A stretch of DNA of 54,821 bases, from positions 1 through 54,821 of the forward strand of contig CAYHGX010000009.1 in assembly GCA_964356355.1 (NCBI GenBank), read 5' to 3'. The translations under genes were made by a program, and so were the position numbers. The notes under the pieces were generated by a model. It saw only the letters and a program-made list of their open reading frames with translations. It was not told the origin of the DNA and searched no databases. Below are positions 30,735 through 39,936 of the stretch, piece after piece; within the stretch, counting starts at the first letter, position 1, and each line of letters opens with the position of its first letter. The stretch comes from CAYHGX01 sp964356355 (GTDB taxonomy: Bacteria; Patescibacteriota; Gracilibacteria; UBA1369; LOWO2-01-FULL-3).

Positions 30735-33323
30735 ATGAGTGATTTGAATCATTTCAATAAGTTTACAAAAGAGGCTAAGCGCGCTTTGATTGTTGCCCAG
30801 GAAAAGGCCAAGGATAACAAATTGAGTTACGTTGGTACTGAACATATTTTGATTGGTATTCTGGCACAGGAAAACTCTCTTGGTGCCTCTATTTTGCTGA
30901 ATTTTGGTGTATCCTTAGATAATGTTTATCTTGTACTTAAGACTGTTGGACGGAGTAGTGTTCCTTCAAAATCTAGTGAGCCGGGTGGGCTAAGTGGCTT
31001 TGCTAAGGAGATTATTGAAGAGGCTGTCAAGATTGCACATGATCATGGACATGCCTTTGTTGGAACTGAGCATCTTCTTTACGCTTTAGTTTCTCAGGCA
31101 AATACTGCTGCGACTGTTATTCTTGAAAACATGAAGGTCTCTCCCGTTGATATTAAAGAGCAAATTCTTGAGGTTTTTGAAAGAGCAAAGGGTGGTCCTC
31201 AGGCTGAGGGTTCCCCTACCGCAACTGCTGAGATGCCAAAGAATCAGCAGGCGATGAATCCAATTGAGTTTTTTTTGAATGGCCTACAAGGTGTGTTGAA
31301 TGGTGGTCAGCCTAAAGAGAATTATAAGAAAGCTAAAAAGGATGCTGATGTAAAAACTGATACTCCTGCTTTGGATTATTTTTCTACAGATCTAGTTGAG
31401 GAGGCCAGAAGAGGTGAGATTGATCCTGTTGTTGGGCGAAAAAGTGAGATTGAGAGGGTAATTAGCATCTTGTCTAGAAAGACCAAGAATAACCCTGTTT
31501 TGATTGGTGAATCGGGTGTTGGTAAGACTGCTGTTGCTGAGGGATTGGCTCTAGCTATTGCAAAAGAGCAGGTACCTGAGAATATGCTGGATAAACGAAT
31601 TTTATCGATTTCGATGTCTTCAGTTGTTGCTGGTACGAAGTATCGTGGCGAATTTGAGGAAAGGTTGAAACAGATTATCGAAGAGGCCAGTGGTCATGAC
31701 AATATCATTTTGTTTATTGATGAACTTCATACTGTTATGGGAGCTGGAAGTGCCGAGGGTAGCCTGGATGCTGCTAATATTTTGAAGCCTGCTTTATCAA
31801 GAGGTGGCGTGCAAATTCTTGGTGCCACCACAACTACTGAGTACAGGAAGCATATTGAAAAGGATTCTGCATTTGAGAGAAGATTTCAGTCGGTAATGGT
31901 TAATGAGCCTACTCAGGATGAATGTATTGAAATTATGACAGGTATTGCTGAGTCCTTTGAGGATCATCATAATCTTTTAATTACTCCCGAGGCTTTAGTG
32001 GCTGCAGTTAAGCTTTCTTCTCGTTATATTAATGATCGCTTTTTACCTGATAAGGCGATTGATTTGATAGATGAAGCTGGTGCGAAGATGAGAATTCGTG
32101 CAAAAGGAAATTCTAGTAAAATTAAAAAAATTCAGTCAAAGTTGAATGCTGTCATCAAGAAGAAGGAAGATAGTGTTACTCGACAGGATTATGAAAAGGC
32201 AGCCGAGCTTAGGAATGAGGAATTAGAACTGATGAAGAAAATCGATGAACAAAAGTACATCAAGATTCCTAGGGCTAAAAGGGAAAAACTTACAGAGGAG
32301 CATGTTGCTGATATTGTTTCTTCTATGACCGGTGTGCCCGTTACTAAGCTTGTTGATAATGATATTGAACGACTCAAGTCTTTGGAAAGTTCATTACATA
32401 AACGAATTATTGGTCAGGATGAAGCTGTTTCTGCTGTAGCTGGTGCAATTAGGAGGTCTCGTGCAGGTTTTGCTGATGAAAAAAGGCCAATTGGTTCGTT
32501 TATATTTATGGGACCTACTGGTGTTGGTAAGACAGAATTAGTGAAGGCTATTGCTGAGGAGGTTTATAATGATAAGGACGCTCTGATTAAGATAGACATG
32601 AGTGAGTTTATGGAAAAGCATAATACATCTCGTCTTGTAGGTGCTACTGCGGGTTATGTTGGTTATGAGGATGGAGGCCAGTTGACTGAGGCGGTGAGAA
32701 GAAAGCCTTATAGCGTCATTTTGTTTGATGAGATTGAAAAGGCTCATCCTGAGGTTTTTAATCTTCTGCTGCAGATCCTTGAAGATGGCGAATTGACTGA
32801 TGCTAAGGGGAGAAAAGTTAATTTTAGGAATACTATTATTATCCTTACCTCTAATATAGGAGCGAAGAAATTAACTGAAAAGGCTGCTCCAATTGGTTTC
32901 GCTTCGAGTGAGACTGTGGCAAAAAAGGCAGAAAGGGATTTTGAGAGCATGAAGAGTGAAATTACAAAGGATCTGAAAGATCATTTTAGGCCGGAATTTT
33001 TGAATCGTATTGATAAAGTTGTAGTCTTCCATGCGCTTACCGCTGAAAATATCAAAGAAATTGTTAGTTTGAATTTGGCTTATCTGCAGACTCGTTTGAG
33101 GCCTAAGGGTCTTGAATTGGTTTCTACTGATAAGGCCCTTGATGTTTTGTCGGAGGTTGGATTTGACCCTAAGTATGGTGCTCGTCCTGTGCGTAGAGCA
33201 ATTCAGGAGATGATAGAGGATCCGTTGACTATGAAGTTTTTGAATGGTGACTTCAAGGCTGGTGATAAGGTGGAAATTGTGGCGAAGGGTGATAAGGAAG
33301 TTGATCTTGTCAAAGTAAAGTGA
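30735..33323 (+). CDS. clpC: Clp protease ATP-binding subunit ClpC
   Basis: A Hsp100 unfoldase, 862 residues. Two Clp_N repeats (about 5-150), AAA1 with Walker A GESGVGKT (258-265), a middle domain with a UVR-like motif (YEKAAELRNEEL, about 485-496), AAA2 with GPTGVGKT (about 593-600), and a D2-small domain. The loop tripeptide IGF (near 720) is the ClpP-docking signature, so it is a protease partner rather than a ClpB disaggregase; the short middle domain agrees. It is controlled by a CIRCE/HrcA promoter and an extended -10 promoter. No clpP or hrcA is in the window. Confidence 0.95.
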   Translation: MSDLNHFNKFTKEAKRALIVAQEKAKDNKLSYVGTEHILIGILAQENSLGASILLNFGVSLDNVYLVLKTVGRSSVPSKSSEPGGLSGFAKEIIEEAVKIAHDHGHAFVGTEHLLYALVSQANTAATVILENMKVSPVDIKEQILEVFERAKGGPQAEGSPTATAEMPKNQQAMNPIEFFLNGLQGVLNGGQPKENYKKAKKDADVKTDTPALDYFSTDLVEEARRGEIDPVVGRKSEIERVISILSRKTKNNPVLIGESGVGKTAVAEGLALAIAKEQVPENMLDKRILSISMSSVVAGTKYRGEFEERLKQIIEEASGHDNIILFIDELHTVMGAGSAEGSLDAANILKPALSRGGVQILGATTTTEYRKHIEKDSAFERRFQSVMVNEPTQDECIEIMTGIAESFEDHHNLLITPEALVAAVKLSSRYINDRFLPDKAIDLIDEAGAKMRIRAKGNSSKIKKIQSKLNAVIKKKEDSVTRQDYEKAAELRNEELELMKKIDEQKYIKIPRAKREKLTEEHVADIVSSMTGVPVTKLVDNDIERLKSLESSLHKRIIGQDEAVSAVAGAIRRSRAGFADEKRPIGSFIFMGPTGVGKTELVKAIAEEVYNDKDALIKIDMSEFMEKHNTSRLVGATAGYVGYEDGGQLTEAVRRKPYSVILFDEIEKAHPEVFNLLLQILEDGELTDAKGRKVNFRNTIIILTSNIGAKKLTEKAAPIGFASSETVAKKAERDFESMKSEITKDLKDHFRPEFLNRIDKVVVFHALTAENIKEIVSLNLAYLQTRLRPKGLELVSTDKALDVLSEVGFDPKYGARPVRRAIQEMIEDPLTMKFLNGDFKAGDKVEIVAKGDKEVDLVKVK

Positions 33324-33330
33324 TTTAAGT

Positions 33331-33359
33331 TTGACGATCGCGACTAAAGTGCCTATAAT
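33331..33359 (+). promoter_or_regulatory. rpsA: Strong promoter of rpsA
   Basis: -35 TTGACG (33331-33336), 17-bp spacer, -10 TATAAT (33354-33359), giving a leader of nearly 90 bases. Confidence 0.8.
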
Positions 33360-33391
33360 CTCTCTGCTTTGGGAAATTTAGGTTACTTTGT

Positions 33392-33442
33392 TGGTAGAAT
33401 ATCTTAGGTGTCCCGAGCTAATATTATTAAAACATTCTACCA
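33392..33442 (+). promoter_or_regulatory. rpsA: Leader stem-loop before rpsA
   Basis: Perfect 9-bp stem TGGTAGAAT (33392-33400) with ATTCTACCA (33434-33442), large 33-nt A/T-rich loop, ending 10 bases before the ATG. A candidate for autogenous control by S1. Confidence 0.45.
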
Positions 33443-33452
33443 CGTTAAGATT

Positions 33453-34634
33453 ATGGCTTATGTTACTAGTCATAGTGATGTAATGGAGGAGCTTTTGAAG
33501 GCCTCTTTGCAGACTATGAAATTGCCACTTCCTGGTACTTTAGTAGAGGGAACTGTGGTTGCGATTTTGAAGAACAAAGTGCTTGTTGATCTTGGTGGTG
33601 TTGCTACTGGTATTATTTCTGGCCAAGAATCACATGATAGCTCTGGTACTGCTAAGGGTTTGCAGGTTGGTGATTCTATATCTGCTTATGTATTAGAGGA
33701 GGAAAACGAGGATGGACTGGTTGTACTTTCACTTAGAAAGGCTAGTCAACAGAAGACATGGGATAAATTTGTTGCTGCTTTTGAAAATGGTGAGGCTCTT
33801 ACGGTTACAGCTAATGAGGCCAATAAGGGTGGACTACTGCTTAATGTTGATGGAATTAAGGGATTTATCCCTGTTTCTCAATTGGCTCCTTTGCATTATC
33901 CACGTGTCAATGGTGCTGATAGTAGCCAGATTTTGGCGCGCTTACAGAAGCTTATTGCAATTCCTCTTTTGGTTAAAATTATTAATCTTGATAAGGAGGG
34001 TGGAAAGCTTATTCTTTCTGAAAAAGCTGCTGAAGAGGAAGAACGAAAGTTGGCTCTTGGCAAGTTGGAAGTTGGTCAGAAGCTTAAGGGTAGAGTTAGC
34101 GGAATTGTGAACTTTGGTATTTTCGTTACATTTGAAGGCCTTGAAGGGCTTGTGCATATATCTGAAATCGCATGGGGACATGTTAAGGATCCAAATGATT
34201 TTGGTAGAGTTGGAGACGATGTTGAGGTACTTGTTATTGGAAAGGATAGCGATAAGATTAGTCTTTCTATGAAACGCTTAGTTCCTGATCCTTGGGTTGA
34301 GGCAACTAAGAAATACCAAGTTGGTAGTATAATTGAAGGAGAGGTGAATCGCGTAACCCCATTTGGTGCCTTTGTAAAATTGGATGATGAGATCAATGGT
34401 TTGATTCATGTTAGTGAGGTTTCTGATAAGGATGTTGCTGATCCAACTGAAGTTTTGAAGGTTGGTGATAAGGTTAAGGCTAAGATCATCGCTATTGATC
34501 CTGAAGAACACAGAGTTGGTCTTTCAATCAAGGAGCTTTTGACTGGTGGAGAGAAGACGGAAAAAAAGAAAGCTAAGAAAAAGGAGGATGAAGAGGTTGT
34601 CGCTGAAGACGAGACTGAGAAATCTGAAGAGTAG
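33453..34634 (+). CDS. rpsA: Small-subunit ribosomal protein S1 (four S1 domains)
   Basis: Start set at ATG 33453 (393 residues); the upstream GTG at 33408 lies in the leader stem-loop. Four S1 RNA-binding repeats at about 28-96, 112-190, 206-274 and 291-360. Repeats 3 and 4 are the most canonical (GRVSGIVNFGIFV, GEVNRVTPFGAFV). The tail (about 365-393) is Lys- then Glu-rich. The protein has fewer repeats than the six of E. coli. S1 helps load mRNAs that lack a Shine-Dalgarno, which matters in this window. Confidence 0.93.
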   Translation: MAYVTSHSDVMEELLKASLQTMKLPLPGTLVEGTVVAILKNKVLVDLGGVATGIISGQESHDSSGTAKGLQVGDSISAYVLEEENEDGLVVLSLRKASQQKTWDKFVAAFENGEALTVTANEANKGGLLLNVDGIKGFIPVSQLAPLHYPRVNGADSSQILARLQKLIAIPLLVKIINLDKEGGKLILSEKAAEEEERKLALGKLEVGQKLKGRVSGIVNFGIFVTFEGLEGLVHISEIAWGHVKDPNDFGRVGDDVEVLVIGKDSDKISLSMKRLVPDPWVEATKKYQVGSIIEGEVNRVTPFGAFVKLDDEINGLIHVSEVSDKDVADPTEVLKVGDKVKAKIIAIDPEEHRVGLSIKELLTGGEKTEKKKAKKKEDEEVVAEDETEKSEE

Positions 34635-34656
34635 TATTTTTCAACTTTGATCTAAA

Positions 34657-34689
34657 CAAGAAACGGACTAACTAATAGTCCGTTTCTTG
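34657..34689. terminator. Long hairpin between rpsA and the converging CARDB-like gene
   Basis: Perfect 14-bp stem CAAGAAACGGACTA (34657-34670) with TAGTCCGTTTCTTG (34676-34689), 5-nt loop. It contains the stop codon of the minus-strand gene (34672-34674). A bidirectional terminator is likely although no T-run follows. Confidence 0.6.
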
Positions 34690-35175
34690 CATATTGTTGT
34701 CTTCGTTTGCCTCTTTCACTTTGTTTTCGCTATCCACGATGAACTTAATTTTTCCAATGTTTTTATATTCGTAAATACTTCTTGAAATTGGATAGCTAAA
34801 TGAAAAGGCGTCACCGGATTCCATAGTTGTGTAAGAATCGGTATTGGACATCACTTCTGTTCCGTTAACTGAAAGGATGTATTTAAATGGTGTTTTTCCG
34901 TCTATCTTCCCTGGTCCGTTGTTTTTAATAGTGATGTTGGCTGTAATATCCCCTGCTGGATCTACGGGCATGGTTGTTGTAACCTCTGCTGTTAGGTCGG
35001 GTAAGAGAGTTATCGTTTCCGGAGAAGTGGGTGTTGTTTCTGTATTAATTTGAGAATCGTCTGCTAGTTGTCCTTTAAAAAGATTGCCGTTTTTTACTTG
35101 TAGAGTGAAGGCCGTGACTATCGTTCCAGCAAGAAGAATTGTGACTAATGCTTTTGTTTTTGGATTTATTTCCAT
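34672..35175 (-). CDS. Exported CARDB-like (Ig-fold) protein
   Basis: A 167-residue protein. An N-terminal membrane segment (about 8-25), then a Thr/Ser-rich linker, and a beta-sandwich (about 58-165) with the CARDB pattern: LPDLTAEV, ANITIKNNGPGKIDG, FKYILSVNG, and a C-terminal DSENKVKEANEDNN. CARDB domains are extracellular adhesion or structural modules. It begins one base after the rmuC stop and is co-transcribed with it. The terminator hairpin overlaps its last codons. Confidence 0.78.
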   Translation of the reverse strand: MEINPKTKALVTILLAGTIVTAFTLQVKNGNLFKGQLADDSQINTETTPTSPETITLLPDLTAEVTTTMPVDPAGDITANITIKNNGPGKIDGKTPFKYILSVNGTEVMSNTDSYTTMESGDAFSFSYPISRSIYEYKNIGKIKFIVDSENKVKEANEDNNMQETDY

Positions 35176-35176
35176 A

Positions 35177-36274
35177 TTAATTTGGGTTAGTAGGTTTGTC
35201 GAGAATCAGGGCTTCTAATTCGCCACCGCTCTCTCCTTCCGTGATTTTGTAAACATCTTTGTCGATTTTAATAAACTCCTTTTGGGCAGTATTGTACATA
35301 TTAACTGTTGTACCCAGACTGTTTCCAAGTTTTTGCATATAGACATCGTAGGCAGTGATGTGACGGTGAAGATCAGCAATTTTTTTGGCGATTTTGGTGA
35401 TTGACTCCTCCATTTTTAGAGCTTTCAATCCTTGAAGTACGGTTTCAAGGTAGGCATAAAACGAGGTTGGAGAAACTATGATTACATGTTTTTTAAAGGC
35501 GTATTCGATTAGGTCCATAGCGCTAATGTTGACTGTACCGGATTTGTAGATAAGAAGGTTGTAGTAAATGCCTTCGGCGGGAATGAACATAAAGGCGAAG
35601 TCTGTGGTGTCTTCATTTGGACGAATGTATTTGGCGGTTTCATCGATGCGGTTTTTTATATCCATCTTGAACTCTTTTTCGAGCTCATCTCTTCTAATTT
35701 GCTCTTTTTCTTCCATGATTTTGTTGTATTTCTCAAGTGAGAACTTAGCATCGATTGGAATGATTCTTTCCTTAAAAAAGACGACTGCGTCAACAATCTC
35801 TCCGTTTTTGAATTTGTACTGCATTTGATATTGTCCTGGTTGCAGTACATTCCCAAGCAGAGTTTCAAGGAAGTACTCTCCAAGAATGCCTCTTTGCTTT
35901 GGGTTTTTAAGAATGTTTTCTAAGCTTTGGAGCTGCTCTGAAAAATTGAGGACCTGCTTATTTGTTTGCTTGACGTTGGTAAGCTCTTCTGTGATTTCTT
36001 TGATCATTCTCGAGCTTTCGGTGTGTTGTTTTTGAAGCGTCTGAGATGAGAACTCAAGTCCCTTTGAAATTCTTTCGTCTATTTTATCGAGTTTTGTTTG
36101 TGTTTCTTTTCTTGTTTCGTTGCCGCTTTCTCTAACTTCTTTCCTGAGAGACTCGATAAATTCAAGCATTAGCTTGTTTTCTGATTCGTGAGGCTTTGCA
36201 TGTTTTGTTGTGTAGAGTAGATAGGCAGTAAGTGCTGTTACTCCAAGTGCTAAAATTATTACTGCGATTTCCAT
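35177..36274 (-). CDS. rmuC: DNA recombination protein RmuC
   Basis: A 365-residue protein with an N-terminal membrane helix (about 3-22), a coiled coil (about 32-125) and the RmuC nuclease-like domain (about 128-330). Family signatures are KQRGILGEYFLE, VDAVVFF and PIDAKFSLE; restriction-endonuclease-fold residues are plausibly D and K in those blocks. RmuC limits inversions at short inverted repeats in E. coli. First gene of a two-gene unit with the CARDB-like gene. Divergent from infB. Confidence 0.93.
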   Translation of the reverse strand: MEIAVIILALGVTALTAYLLYTTKHAKPHESENKLMLEFIESLRKEVRESGNETRKETQTKLDKIDERISKGLEFSSQTLQKQHTESSRMIKEITEELTNVKQTNKQVLNFSEQLQSLENILKNPKQRGILGEYFLETLLGNVLQPGQYQMQYKFKNGEIVDAVVFFKERIIPIDAKFSLEKYNKIMEEKEQIRRDELEKEFKMDIKNRIDETAKYIRPNEDTTDFAFMFIPAEGIYYNLLIYKSGTVNISAMDLIEYAFKKHVIIVSPTSFYAYLETVLQGLKALKMEESITKIAKKIADLHRHITAYDVYMQKLGNSLGTTVNMYNTAQKEFIKIDKDVYKITEGESGGELEALILDKPTNPN

Positions 36275-36335
36275 ATCTAAAATCTATGGTCTTTCCACTT
36301 CTTTTTCAATAGAGAGCTTTACATCTAGGGCTATT

Positions 36336-36364
36336 TTGCGTAGACTGACAACGCTTTTTACAGT
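36336..36364 (+). promoter_or_regulatory. infB: Promoter of infB
   Basis: -35 TTGCGT (36336-36341), 17-bp spacer, -10 TACAGT (36359-36364). Transcription would begin only about five bases before the ATG at 36376, implying a nearly leaderless mRNA. Confidence 0.5.
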
Positions 36365-36375
36365 ATTTGCTACTC

Positions 36376-38505
36376 ATGTCCACAAAACTATCAGATTTAG
36401 CCGAAAAATTAGGTATTGAATTGCCTGATTTAAAGAAGAAGATTGCTGATTTGGGTTTTGAGATTACTTCTCGAAGTAGAGTAATTGATGATGAGGTGGC
36501 TGAATTGGTTGAGGCTGAGTTTTCTGCTCCAGTCGAAACGGTTGCGGACTCTGATTTGGATGAGGAGCCTGGCGATATTGCAGAGGTTTTTGATGAGATT
36601 ATTTCCCAAGAGAGAGAAAGGGAGATTGTTAAGAGTCAGAGGAAAAAGATGGCAGGCAAGGACATGAAGAAAAAGACTGTTGAAAAGACGGCTTATGTTC
36701 CCTCTGTTATTGTTGCGCCTGGAGATACTATTGAAATTAACGAGGTAATTACGGTAAAGGAATTTGCTGAGAAAACTGGCATTAAGATTGCAAAGATCAT
36801 TGGTGAATTAATGAAAAACGGAATATTGGCGAACATAAATCAGCAGATCGATTTTGAGACTGCTCAAATTATTGCTGATGACCTTGGGATTAAATTGAAG
36901 AGAATACGTGGTGCTGCAGATGTTAAAGAGTTGATGATTGGTGATATTACTAATCTTTTGAAGGAGGACGATGAGTCACTTCTAAAAACTCGACCTCCAG
37001 TTGTTTGCGTGATGGGCCATGTTGATCATGGTAAAACAAAGTTGCTTGATGCAATTCGTGAGGCAGACGTTGTATCTACTGAATCAGGTGGTATTACTCA
37101 GCATGTTGGTGCTTATCAAGTAAGCAAAAAGGGTAAATTAATCACGTTTTTAGATACTCCGGGTCATGAGGCATTTACTTCTATGAGAGCGCGTGGGGCC
37201 AAGGTTACTGATATTGCTATTTTAGTTGTTGCCGCGGATGAAGGAATGAAGATGCAGACTATAGAGGCGTTGAACCATGCTAAAGATGCTGGTGTGCCTA
37301 TAATTGTTGCAATAAATAAAATTGATAAGCCTAATGCGAATTTGGATAAGGTGATGGGTGAGCTTTCTGAGAATGGATTGCAGCCTGAGGCGTGGGGTGG
37401 AACTACTATTGTTGTTCCTGTTTCTGCCTTAACTGGTGCGGGAATTGATGATCTACTGGATATGATTTTGTTGACTGCTGAAATGGAGAATTATCGTGCT
37501 AATCCTGATCGTAGTGCAGTTGGTACTGTAATTGAGGCACATTTGGATCATAGCCTTGGTCCTGTGGCTACTATTTTGGTTAATACTGGTACTCTTAATT
37601 TGATGGATAATGTGGTGATTGGTAGCAGCTTTGGAAGAATGAAGTTGATGCGTGATCATAATGGCTTGGCTATCAAGTCTGCTGGTCCTTCAACTCCTGT
37701 TGTTGTTGCTGGTTTGAATATTACCCCAAAGAGTGGCGATATTTTGCATGTGGTTAGTGATGAGCGAAGTGCTAGGGTTCAAGCTGAGCAGATGGAGTTG
37801 ATGTACAAGAGTGATTCGTTAGAAAAGGAATCTGGTTTGGCTCATATTTTGAGTACGATTAAGTCGGATAAAATCTTAAAGATTATTTTGAAGACTGATA
37901 TGAAGGGGTCTCTGGAGGCCATAAAGCAATCAATTGCAAAGGTGAAAGATGAGGATGTAGCGGTGAAAATTATTCATAGTGGTGTCGGTACTATAACGGA
38001 GTCAGACGTAATGATGGCTAGCGCAAGTGGTGCTGTGGTAATGGGTTTTCATACTGATTATGACTCCCCTTTTGTTGGAAAGATTGCTGAGCGTGAAAAG
38101 GTAGAAGTTATGTTTTTCAAAATAATTTATGATCTTTTGCAGCAGATTTCAGGTTTGCTAACTGGACTACTTGAGCCGGAAATTATCGAAATTGTTCTTG
38201 GACGTGCTGATGTGAGACAGGTATTTTTGACAAAGAAAAAGGAGATGATTATTGGCTGTAAGGTGATGAAGGGTAAAGTTATGAATAAGGCTAAACTTAG
38301 AGTAATTAGAGGTAGAAATGCTGAAGGTGAGGATATTGTAATTGGGAAGGGTTTCATTGAATCTTTGCGAAAAGTTGAAGAGGCTGTTGCTGAGATTGGT
38401 GAGGGAAATGATTGTGGTATTAAGTTTTCTGGAAACGTGAAGGTTGAGGAAGGTGATGTACTTGAGGCTTACAAAGAGGAGGAAAAGCGTAGAGTAATTT
38501 CTTAG
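36376..38505 (+). CDS. infB: Translation initiation factor IF-2
   Basis: Start set at ATG 36376 (709 residues); the TTG at 36367 is less likely. Short N-terminal segment with an IF2_N-like helix (STKLSDLAEKLGIELPDLKK), a second IF2_N unit (about 120-170), then the GTPase domain: G1 GHVDHGKT (about 214-221), G3 DTPGHEA (about 260-266), G4 NKID (about 313-316). Domains II, III and the C1/C2 fMet-tRNA-binding region follow. It is compact compared with enterobacterial IF-2. It lies two bases before the cupin gene. Confidence 0.97.
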   Translation: MSTKLSDLAEKLGIELPDLKKKIADLGFEITSRSRVIDDEVAELVEAEFSAPVETVADSDLDEEPGDIAEVFDEIISQEREREIVKSQRKKMAGKDMKKKTVEKTAYVPSVIVAPGDTIEINEVITVKEFAEKTGIKIAKIIGELMKNGILANINQQIDFETAQIIADDLGIKLKRIRGAADVKELMIGDITNLLKEDDESLLKTRPPVVCVMGHVDHGKTKLLDAIREADVVSTESGGITQHVGAYQVSKKGKLITFLDTPGHEAFTSMRARGAKVTDIAILVVAADEGMKMQTIEALNHAKDAGVPIIVAINKIDKPNANLDKVMGELSENGLQPEAWGGTTIVVPVSALTGAGIDDLLDMILLTAEMENYRANPDRSAVGTVIEAHLDHSLGPVATILVNTGTLNLMDNVVIGSSFGRMKLMRDHNGLAIKSAGPSTPVVVAGLNITPKSGDILHVVSDERSARVQAEQMELMYKSDSLEKESGLAHILSTIKSDKILKIILKTDMKGSLEAIKQSIAKVKDEDVAVKIIHSGVGTITESDVMMASASGAVVMGFHTDYDSPFVGKIAEREKVEVMFFKIIYDLLQQISGLLTGLLEPEIIEIVLGRADVRQVFLTKKKEMIIGCKVMKGKVMNKAKLRVIRGRNAEGEDIVIGKGFIESLRKVEEAVAEIGEGNDCGIKFSGNVKVEEGDVLEAYKEEEKRRVIS

Positions 38506-38507
38506 TT

Positions 38508-38903
38508 ATGGAAAAGTGTAGAAAAGTTACCTTTCCGGTGTTTAAGGATGATCGTGGCTTGTTGGTGCCTGTTGAACTTAAAGATTATGTGGATTGGGAA
38601 GTTAAGAGGGTTTACTATCTTACTGATGTAGTTGCGGCACGCGGTGGGCACGCAGTTAAGAGCGAGAAAAAGATTTATATTTGTCAAAAGGGACGGGTAT
38701 TGGCGAGACTTCATGATGGAGAGGTGTGGCATGATTTTGAGTTAAAAGGACCTAGTGATGCGATTATTATGGATGAAATGTGTTATCGGGATTTTCATGA
38801 CTTTTCTTCGGATGCTGTTTTAATGGCTATTTCATCTGTGAATTATGTTCCTGAGGATTATATTTATGACCTTCAGGAGTTTATTAAATTTGTAAAAACC
38901 TAA
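38508..38903 (+). CDS. FdtA/WxcM-like cupin (putative dTDP-sugar 3,4-ketoisomerase)
   Basis: A 131-residue single-domain cupin of the FdtA/QdtA/WxcM family, which isomerises dTDP-4-keto-6-deoxyglucose to the 3-keto sugar. The motif usually written RGxHAHK reads RGGHAVK (45-51): H48 is kept but the second family histidine is V50. That substitution casts doubt on ketoisomerase activity. It lies one base before rfbB, which makes the expected substrate. It might be a variant enzyme, a binding protein or a stand-in for the missing RmlC epimerase; only the family call is firm. Confidence 0.75.
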   Translation: MEKCRKVTFPVFKDDRGLLVPVELKDYVDWEVKRVYYLTDVVAARGGHAVKSEKKIYICQKGRVLARLHDGEVWHDFELKGPSDAIIMDEMCYRDFHDFSSDAVLMAISSVNYVPEDYIYDLQEFIKFVKT

Positions 38904-38904
38904 T

Positions 38905-39936
38905 ATGAAGATTCTTGTAACTGGCGGAGCTGGTTTTATTGGAAGTAATTATGTTCACTATCATTCTGAAAGGTATCCTGAGGATGAGTTGGTGGTTTTG
39001 GATAAGCTTACTTATGCTGGAAATCTCGAAAACCTAGCCGATTTGGAGGGAGTGAGGGGTTTTCGTTTTGTGCAGGGAGATATTGCTGATAAGGCTTTTG
39101 TTGACTCATTTTTTGCAACTGAGAAATTTGATACAGTTATAAATTTTGCAGCTGAGACTCATGTGGATCGAAGTATTACTGGTCCAAGTATTTTTGTACT
39201 CACTAATATTGTTGGGACCCATAATTTATTGGAGGCGAGTAGATTAAATGAAGTAATGCGCTTCCATCAGGTTTCGACTGATGAGGTATATGGAGACTTG
39301 GGAACTGATTCTACCGATTTATTTACTGAGATGACTCCAATCGCTCCAAATTGCCCTTATGCTGCTTCAAAGGCCTCTGCTGATCTTTTGGTGCGAAGTT
39401 ATTTTGAAACCTATAACATGGGTGTGACCATTAGTAGATGTAGCAATAATTATGGCCCTTATCAATTTCCAGAGAAGTTAGTCCCCTATTTTTTCAGTTT
39501 GATTCTTGAGGATAAGCCGGTACCTGTGTATGGAGATGGGAAGAATGTACGTGATTGGTTGTTTGTGTTGGATCACTGTAGAGCGATTGACTTGATTGTT
39601 AGGAATGGAAAAATTGGCGAAGTTTATAATATTGGTGGTAATAATGAGAAAACAAATCTGGAAATAACTCAATTCTTACTTAAGTTTTTGGGTCGAGATG
39701 AGAGCTTGATCACCTATGTTGATGATAGGTTGGCGCATGATAGACGCTATGCGATTGATGCCAGTAAGATTGAACGTGAATTGGGCTGGACCCCTTCGGT
39801 TAATTTTAGTGAAGGAATTGATTATACTTTTAAGTGGTATCAGGATCACAAAGAGTGGGCTGAGCATTTGATGGATAAGCTTGAAGAGAGGAAGCACAAA
39901 AAGGTGAGCGCAAGTCCATTGGAAGCTAGCAGATAG
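38905..39936 (+). CDS. rfbB: dTDP-glucose 4,6-dehydratase
   Basis: A 343-residue extended SDR enzyme. NAD-binding GGAGFIGSN is at residues 7-15, and LDKLTYAGNLENL, typical for the family, follows. The catalytic region is STDEVYGDL, with active-site acids around 133-134 and Y152-x-x-x-K156 in YAASKA. It makes dTDP-4-keto-6-deoxyglucose for rhamnose or other 6-deoxysugars. It follows the cupin gene by one base, and its 3' end abuts the converging unknown gene. Confidence 0.96.
   Translation: MKILVTGGAGFIGSNYVHYHSERYPEDELVVLDKLTYAGNLENLADLEGVRGFRFVQGDIADKAFVDSFFATEKFDTVINFAAETHVDRSITGPSIFVLTNIVGTHNLLEASRLNEVMRFHQVSTDEVYGDLGTDSTDLFTEMTPIAPNCPYAASKASADLLVRSYFETYNMGVTISRCSNNYGPYQFPEKLVPYFFSLILEDKPVPVYGDGKNVRDWLFVLDHCRAIDLIVRNGKIGEVYNIGGNNEKTNLEITQFLLKFLGRDESLITYVDDRLAHDRRYAIDASKIERELGWTPSVNFSEGIDYTFKWYQDHKEWAEHLMDKLEERKHKKVSASPLEASR

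Noticed and set aside
33408..33452. GTG start of rpsA
   Set aside because: It lies in the leader stem-loop, and the S1 protein starts well at the ATG at 33453.
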